A program made the position numbers and the translations under genes. Below are positions 5,482 to 8,884 of a stretch of 8,884 bases of DNA, piece by piece. The stretch is from an uncultured Actinomycetes bacterium (GTDB taxonomy: Bacteria > Actinomycetota > Thermoleophilia > Solirubrobacterales > Solirubrobacteraceae), in assembly GCA_937888775.1 (NCBI GenBank), contig CALAQT010000285.1:1-8884 (forward strand). Direction: 5' to 3'. A model generated the notes under the pieces. The model saw only the letters and a program-made list of their open reading frames with translations. It was not told where the DNA came from and ran no database searches. Position 1 is the stretch's first letter, and every line of letters begins with the position of its first letter.

Positions 5482-7167
5482 GTGGATCCAGTCCAGTCGA
5501 TCTCCGACGAACAATTACCCGCATTGCTGGGCGCTTTGGCCGAGGCTGCACGCGCGGACCGACAAACGGCGAACCGGTTCGTCCCGCCGCGGGTTGGCAT
5601 CCTGGAAGAGACTGCGGCGCGCCGGCATCAGTTCGTGCTTGGACGGCGCGGAGTCGGGAAATCGACCCTGCTGCGGAAGATCGAGAGCATCGGCGACGAG
5701 GCCGAGAACGTCGTGGTGTTCGTCGACATCGAGACCCTGCGCGACCGTCCGTACCCGGACGTCCTCATCGAGTTGCTGATCGAGCTCCTCGACGGGCTCC
5801 GAGATCGCTTGAAGCCCGGCGCCTGGTATCGGAGGGATCAGCGAGTCGCGCGCTTTCGCGTTCGCCGGCGCCTCGCCCAGCTCACGGCCACGCTGCGGCG
5901 GCTCCTGGCTCAGCCCCAGGTCGCGCAGCGAACTGTCCGCGAGCTGCAGTCGCGTGCGTCGGGCGCGTCGGTCGGTGGCGGCTTCAGGCTGCGACACCGT
6001 GGCCAGGGGGTCGACGCGACGGCCGAGGCACGCCGCGGGAAGGAGAGCGAGGAGAGTTCCGAGGGCATCGAGGAACGCACCAAGATGGACGGTCTGCTCA
6101 GCGCCGCTGTCCTGATCCGGCAGGTGCTGGCAGCGGCAGAGGGCGCGCTCGGCCCGAAGCCGACGCTGATCGTGCTCGACGACTTCTACCACGTGCCCTT
6201 CGAAGATCAGCCAGACGTCCTCGCCTATCTCCACCAAATAGTCAAGAACCTCAACATCTGGCTGAAGGTCTGCGGCGTCCGGCACCGCCTGCATCCATTC
6301 GTCGAGGGGGATCCACCGCGGGGGATGCAGATCGGCCAGGATGCCGCGGAGATCTCGCTCGACATCACGTTGGAGCGGTTCCAGGCCGCCCAGATGTTCT
6401 TGGAGAAGGTGCTCTCTGGGATCTGTGAGCCCTTGAAGATCCCGGTTGACGTCCTCCTCACCGATGGCGGCCGCCAACGCCTCGTGCTCGGATCCGGCGG
6501 CGTCGCCCGCGACTACCTCCACCTGACCCAGAACGCACTGCGGAACGCAAACGAACGCGTGCCGAATCCTTCCCGACCGCACAACCGCATCGGCGCTGAG
6601 GACGTCAACGAGGCGGCTGCGGGGCTCTCCGCCCTCAAGCAGGAGGACCTAGCGCGCGACGCTGGCCCGAACGCCGACGCCGTGCGGGACCGTCTGTCCG
6701 ACGTCGCCAAGTTTTGTCTGGACGTGAACGGCACCAACGTCTTTCTCGTGGAGGGCACCCACCTCCAGGAACAGCAGTGGGGTAAGGAGGTCCAGGCGCT
6801 CGCGGACCTGCGGCTCGTGCATCAGATCGGCAACCTCTCCGTCCAGACCGGCTCGTATCGCGGCAGGCGCTTCGTCGGCTTCACACTCGACCTCAGCAAC
6901 TGGACCGGGACACGGTCAGAGAAGATCCGTCAGATCGAGTTCTGGACCGCGGAGGGCCGGCAGGAGGCCCGCCGGGCGCGACTCATCTACACGCCCGGCG
7001 CCGCGGATCATCCAGCGCTAGCGCCAGTGCGGCCCGGGCCCCAAGGCGACGACGAACTCACCGGCGACTGGGTGCAAACCGACATCTTCAGTCTCCTTGA
7101 TCAGCCACCCGCGGTCACCGATCAGACGGTCGAGACGGTCGAGACGGTCGAGCAGCAGCAAGACTGA
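5482..7167 (+). CDS. P-loop ATPase, ORC/CDC6-like, with C-terminal winged helix
   Basis: A 561-residue ATPase. Walker A is GRRGVGKST (54-62) and Walker B is LIVLDD (229-234). A polar/Arg stretch at 263-270 (VCGVRHRL) sits where sensor 1 follows in AAA+ proteins, and GSGGVARDYL (337-346) resembles the sensor 2/lid region of ORC-type ATPases. Residues about 405-475 look like a winged helix with a strand pair ending RRFVGFTLDL. The Walker A to B spacing (about 170 residues) is long. The insert contains a basic/Arg helix and a Gly-rich then Glu/Lys-rich segment. The C-terminus ends with three TVE repeats and QQQD. GTG 5482 is chosen because AAGGG precedes it and it lies 19 nt after recombinase 2; the frame is open further upstream only as a shadow of that gene. 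No membrane segment is seen. Likely roles are DNA-bound ATPase aiding recombination, element maintenance or defence; none is proven. Confidence 0.85.
   Translation: MDPVQSISDEQLPALLGALAEAARADRQTANRFVPPRVGILEETAARRHQFVLGRRGVGKSTLLRKIESIGDEAENVVVFVDIETLRDRPYPDVLIELLIELLDGLRDRLKPGAWYRRDQRVARFRVRRRLAQLTATLRRLLAQPQVAQRTVRELQSRASGASVGGGFRLRHRGQGVDATAEARRGKESEESSEGIEERTKMDGLLSAAVLIRQVLAAAEGALGPKPTLIVLDDFYHVPFEDQPDVLAYLHQIVKNLNIWLKVCGVRHRLHPFVEGDPPRGMQIGQDAAEISLDITLERFQAAQMFLEKVLSGICEPLKIPVDVLLTDGGRQRLVLGSGGVARDYLHLTQNALRNANERVPNPSRPHNRIGAEDVNEAAAGLSALKQEDLARDAGPNADAVRDRLSDVAKFCLDVNGTNVFLVEGTHLQEQQWGKEVQALADLRLVHQIGNLSVQTGSYRGRRFVGFTLDLSNWTGTRSEKIRQIEFWTAEGRQEARRARLIYTPGAADHPALAPVRPGPQGDDELTGDWVQTDIFSLLDQPPAVTDQTVETVETVEQQQD
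7126..7152 (+). repeat. three tandem 9-bp units
   Basis: ACGGTCGAG is repeated three times without mismatch at the end of the ATPase gene and encodes TVE-TVE-TVE. The length is a multiple of three, so copy-number change by slippage would keep the frame. This makes it a candidate variable-length tail. Confidence 0.85.
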
Positions 7168-7204
7168 GTCTGGGTTCTCCTCGTTGGCGTGGCTGGCTTC
7201 GGCT

Positions 7205-7227
7205 TCTTGGCTCGTTTCAGGCCAAGA
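7205..7227 (+). terminator. possible weak terminator after the ATPase gene
   Basis: A 7-bp stem, TCTTGGC with GCCAAGA, encloses a 9-nt loop and begins 37 nt downstream of the ATPase stop. The stem is short and no T-run follows, so this is tentative; no better hairpin was found nearby. Confidence 0.3.
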
Positions 7228-7334
7228 TGGGTCAGGGAACTGCGTTTCTCTAACCCACCGAAGCGATGCGGCGCCATACGCACTTGGGCTGCTTGCTGAG
7301 AAAACGCCTGTGTAAAGCGACCTATTCGGCTGGG

Positions 7335-7544
7335 CTACGGCTGGCGCGCCACGGGATCGATCGCTGTGCGCAGGGCGTCGATCGTCGAGCGCCTCACGCG
7401 GCGCAGGGGGCCGCCGCGTGGAAGTGGTAGTTCTCCGAGGGCGTGGTCGCCGTCGGGGGCATCAAGCGCATAGCCGATCGTGTGCGCTCTGGGCACCGCC
7501 ACCTCGCCGACTTCGAGCCGATCCACGACGGCGTCGAGGTGCAC
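7335..7544 (-). CDS. possible small hypothetical protein
   Basis: A 69-residue frame starts at GTG 7544 (HLDAVVDRLEVGEVAVPRAH, then TIGYALDAPDGDHALGELPL, then a basic tail). It has good third-position G/C and a weak GGGAAG about 5-6 nt upstream. Short strand-like segments suggest a small beta-rich fold, with some similarity in style to small DUF3006-like proteins, but I do not recognise it. The frame stays open to a TTG at 7616. It is isolated and convergent with the ATPase gene. It may be a real gene, a decayed one, or chance. Confidence 0.3.
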   Translation of the reverse strand: MHLDAVVDRLEVGEVAVPRAHTIGYALDAPDGDHALGELPLPRGGPLRRVRRSTIDALRTAIDPVARQP

Positions 7545-7618
7545 GGCGCTTCCCGTCGCCCCAGGATCCGTTCTGGCGCTCTCTTGATGACGCGCTGGGC
7601 CGGCGGTCTCCACCAAGC

Positions 7619-7648
7619 CGCCAAGGTCACCGCCAAGGTCACCGCCAA
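7619..7648. repeat. 12-bp tandem repeat, 2.5 copies
   Basis: CGCCAAGGTCAC occurs twice in perfect tandem, followed by a half copy CGCCAA, in the noncoding spacer. No function is apparent. Confidence 0.8.
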
Positions 7649-7772
7649 CGGCTCGTAGTCGCTCGCTGGCGATTCAGGCGACGCGAACTGCGACATGCCA
7701 CAGCTCGGTGGGCGCGCTCGCATCTGACGGCGGTCGGGAGGCCTCGCGGGTGTGGGCCAACGGCCTCTCCCT

Positions 7773-7871
7773 CGCGCGCGCACGCACGCGATCGCACGCG
7801 CCATAAGCGCTCATGTGTACATGCGCGCGCCCGTGTTCACGTATACATACGCGCGCACGCACGTCTACGTG
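7773..7871. other. alternating purine/pyrimidine tract (Z-DNA candidate)
   Basis: About 100 bp dominated by CG, CA/TG and TA steps. Perfectly alternating runs are 18 nt (7773-7790), 19 nt (7812-7830) and 27 nt (7838-7864), broken by only a few bases. Long CG/CA alternation is the classical sequence for left-handed Z-DNA under negative supercoiling. It lies directly upstream of the promoter at 7907-7936 and outside any supported gene. Confidence 0.75.
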
Positions 7872-7906
7872 ACAAAGTCCCAAATTGCTGTCACGAAAGA
7901 ATTTGC

Positions 7907-7936
7907 TTGACAAATAACTAGGTGGCCTAGTACGGT
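7907..7936 (+). promoter_or_regulatory. strong leaderless promoter with embedded operator
   Basis: A perfect -35 TTGACA at 7907-7912 and -10 TACGGT at 7931-7936 (TANNNT) are separated by 18 bp. Seven nt then lead to ATG 7944, and no Shine-Dalgarno is present, so the message is probably leaderless. The A/T-rich upstream flank could act as an UP-like element. A 15-bp perfect palindrome (ACTAGG-TGG-CCTAGT, 7917-7931) fills the spacer and touches the -10 box, a typical repressor position. Confidence 0.8.
7917..7931. promoter_or_regulatory. palindromic operator candidate
   Basis: ACTAGG and CCTAGT are perfect inverted arms of 6 bp around TGG, between the -35 and -10 boxes. A dimeric repressor here would block RNA polymerase. 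The first gene of the operon is a putative winged-helix protein, so autoregulation is the simplest idea. TGACA/TGTCA words at 7870, 7889 and 7908, each 19 bp apart, may be further half-sites. Confidence 0.6.
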
Positions 7937-7943
7937 ATTGCGA

Positions 7944-8423
7944 ATGACCACACCGCTAATTGAGGACGGGCAAGTCCCTGTCCAGATCACGATCACCACT
8001 GATCTGAGCCGCGAGGGGCTGATCGCCCTCCGCGACCGGATCGATCAGTTCCTCGAGGGCATGCCGGCGCCGAAATCAGACGAGCCGGCACCAACCCGAG
8101 CCACCCAGGTCGCCCGGGATCACGTCAAGGCGAGCTCATCGTGGGAGCGCCTGAGCGAGAACACCCGCGATTACCTCGCGGCATGCGCCCGTCTCGCCCA
8201 GCGCGAGGACACGTTCTCGATCGAGGACGTTGCCGCCGAGATGGGTCTGGAGCACCCGACGGTTCTGGCGTATCACCGCAATGTGATGCGGACGGCGGCC
8301 GGCGCGGAGCCGGCTGACTGGCCGCTGATCACGTCGACCAGGCACGCCGGCCGCACTCAGCTGAGCATGACCAAGGGAGTGGCGATGAAGCTGCTCAAAC
8401 TCGCCAACCACGGAGGGGAGTAG
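7944..8423 (+). CDS. putative winged-helix DNA-binding protein
   Basis: A 159-residue protein. Residues 11-37 form a strand and helix (VPVQITITTDLSREGLIALR), then a Pro/Ala linker to about 65. Residues 67-115 form helices with a helix-turn-helix pattern, FSIEDVAAEMGLEHPTVLAY (91-110). After that come a Trp-containing segment ADWPLITSTRHAGRTQLSMT, which could be a wing with a beta hairpin, and the final helix KGVAMKLLKLA. ATG 7944 is chosen because the -10 box ends 7 nt upstream; a TTG two codons earlier is open but would overlap the expected transcription start. It is the first gene of a packed operon, with the next start only 2 nt after its stop. It is probably the operon's own regulator, possibly binding the palindrome at 7917-7931. 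The family is not recognised and an antitoxin-like role is only a possibility. Confidence 0.8.
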   Translation: MTTPLIEDGQVPVQITITTDLSREGLIALRDRIDQFLEGMPAPKSDEPAPTRATQVARDHVKASSSWERLSENTRDYLAACARLAQREDTFSIEDVAAEMGLEHPTVLAYHRNVMRTAAGAEPADWPLITSTRHAGRTQLSMTKGVAMKLLKLANHGGE

Positions 8424-8425
8424 AT

Positions 8426-8782
8426 ATGCAGCGAGAAATCCGCATCACCGCGCATGCGATCGAGCGCTACCAGGAGCGCGTCGACCCGGAGAGCAGTTGG
8501 CTGGCCGCGCACCTGGCGATCCGCAAGCTGCTGGCCACGGGGCGTTCGCGGCCGACGCCGCGGCACTGGATGCGTCGGCCGGTCGAGCCCGGCACGACGT
8601 TCATCTTCAGCGCCTCCTACCCCGGAGTCTGCGCGATCGTGACCGACGGCAGGGCCGTCACGATCATCACTCGCGAGCTCGCGCGCAGCGCACCTGGGAG
8701 AGTGATCCGCGCCGAAGCTCCTCGGCCGCGGCTGGCCCCTCCTCCAATGCCCCGGTACCTCGACGACGATTTGGCGGCGTGA
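8426..8782 (+). CDS. small unknown protein with HAIERYQERV motif
   Basis: A 118-residue protein of unknown function. An N-terminal strand is followed by helix 1 with conserved-looking charged residues, HAIERYQERV (10-19). A second helix, SSWLAAHLAIRKLLATG (23-39), comes next, then two or three strands, TTFIFSASYPGVCAIVTDGR (57-76) and AVTIITREL (77-85). The last 35 residues are Pro/Arg-rich and look disordered. The helix-helix-sheet order with an early His/Arg/Glu set recalls small RelE-like or DUF4258-type proteins, some of which are RNase toxins, but I cannot confirm the family. ATG 8426 follows the previous stop by 2 nt and has GGAGGGGAG upstream, so unlike the first gene it is translated from an internal Shine-Dalgarno. 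Codon bias is typical of the window. Confidence 0.8.
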   Translation: MQREIRITAHAIERYQERVDPESSWLAAHLAIRKLLATGRSRPTPRHWMRRPVEPGTTFIFSASYPGVCAIVTDGRAVTIITRELARSAPGRVIRAEAPRPRLAPPPMPRYLDDDLAA

Positions 8783-8784
8783 CG

Positions 8785-8884
8785 ATGTCTGATTGGTGGG
8801 TCCACGCCTTCCGGCTGACCGCTTGCGGCCCCGCGGTTGGATTCGGTGCGGTCCGGGAGCTAAGCCTGGTCGACGGGCGACGTG
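8785..8884 (+). CDS. 5' part of a third operon gene, cut by the window end
   Basis: ATG 8785, 2 nt after the previous stop, opens a frame that reads MSDWWVHAFRLTACGPAVGF, then GAVRELSLVDGRR, up to the last base. Codon bias is good and the spacing continues the operon pattern. Only 33 residues are visible, with strands suggested by VHAFRLT and VRELSLVDG. The function cannot be judged from this fragment. Confidence 0.6.
   Translation, partial: MSDWWVHAFRLTACGPAVGFGAVRELSLVDGRR

Larger units (their letters stand above)
7168..7943. other. long gene-poor spacer
   Basis: Nearly 800 bp without a confident gene. It contains a possible terminator, one weak minus-strand ORF (7335-7544), a 12-bp tandem repeat at 7619-7648, a long alternating purine/pyrimidine tract at 7773-7871, and then an A/T-rich promoter region. 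Base composition swings sharply from the CG/CA-alternating tract to the A/T-rich stretch from about 7872, unlike the rest of the window. Confidence 0.6.

Noticed and set aside
4441..5514. 357-residue minus-strand frame opposite recombinase 2
   Set aside because: Product is Arg/Ala/Gly/Pro low complexity, as expected for the antisense of a high-GC gene; recombinase 2 has complete catalytic motifs.
5515..6582. 355-residue minus-strand frame opposite the ATPase
   Set aside because: It mirrors the ATPase codons, has no recognisable domain and no start signal; the plus strand has Walker motifs.
7619..7648. Tandem 12-bp repeat as a possible CRISPR or iteron array
   Set aside because: Only 2.5 copies, no spacers and no replication gene nearby.
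7674..7913. Minus-strand 79-residue frame across the alternating tract
   Set aside because: Its His/Arg/Ala/Val repeats simply translate the CG/CA alternation; no start signal.

Overview
The window is high-GC DNA with strongly G/C-biased third codon positions, GTG starts and -10 boxes of the TANNNT type, which suggests an actinobacterium. Nothing here fixes the genus; a Thermoleophilia-like lineage is only an impression. There is no rRNA, complete tRNA, CRISPR array or recognisable insertion sequence. The gene content is that of an accessory or mobile region: two tyrosine recombinases, an ATPase, small unknown genes, and long gene-poor spacers.

Layout. 1-506 has no supportable gene. 507-1121 (-) encodes a putative DNA-binding protein with an N-terminal helix, a basic Pro/Ala linker and a C-terminal winged helix. 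1122-1647 holds only doubtful ORFs and a hairpin. 3075-1648 (-) is a tightly packed operon: a 35-aa mini-ORF overlaps an 84-aa basic protein by 11 nt, which overlaps a 359-aa tyrosine recombinase through GTGA. 3508-4082 (+) holds two small stress-type genes, a two-helix membrane peptide and a CsbD-like protein with an internally duplicated helical tail, followed by a strong hairpin. 4362-7167 (+) is a second, paralogous tyrosine recombinase followed 19 nt later by a 561-aa P-loop ATPase with ORC/CDC6-like features and a probable winged helix. 7168-7943 is a spacer with at most one small minus-strand gene, a roughly 100-bp alternating purine/pyrimidine tract, and a clear promoter. 7944-8884 (+) is a packed operon of three genes: a putative winged-helix protein, a small unknown protein, and a third gene cut by the window end.

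How it may fit together. The two recombinases are homologous along their length and are transcribed away from each other around a small membrane-peptide/csbD cargo. In the divergent space between them lies a perfect 13-6-13 palindrome. It is built like a tyrosine-recombinase core site and sits where a terminator would serve neither operon. Recombinase 2 and the ATPase look co-expressed, so the ATPase may assist or regulate recombination, or may be a separate defence-type ATPase carried along. These functional links are inferences.

Regulation. Three transcription units (507-1121, 3508-3657 and 7944 onward) show the same geometry, TANNNT followed by exactly 7 nt and then the start codon, with no useful Shine-Dalgarno. 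This is the signature of leaderless mRNAs. The promoter at 7907-7936 also carries a 15-bp palindrome between its -35 and -10 boxes, which looks like an operator.
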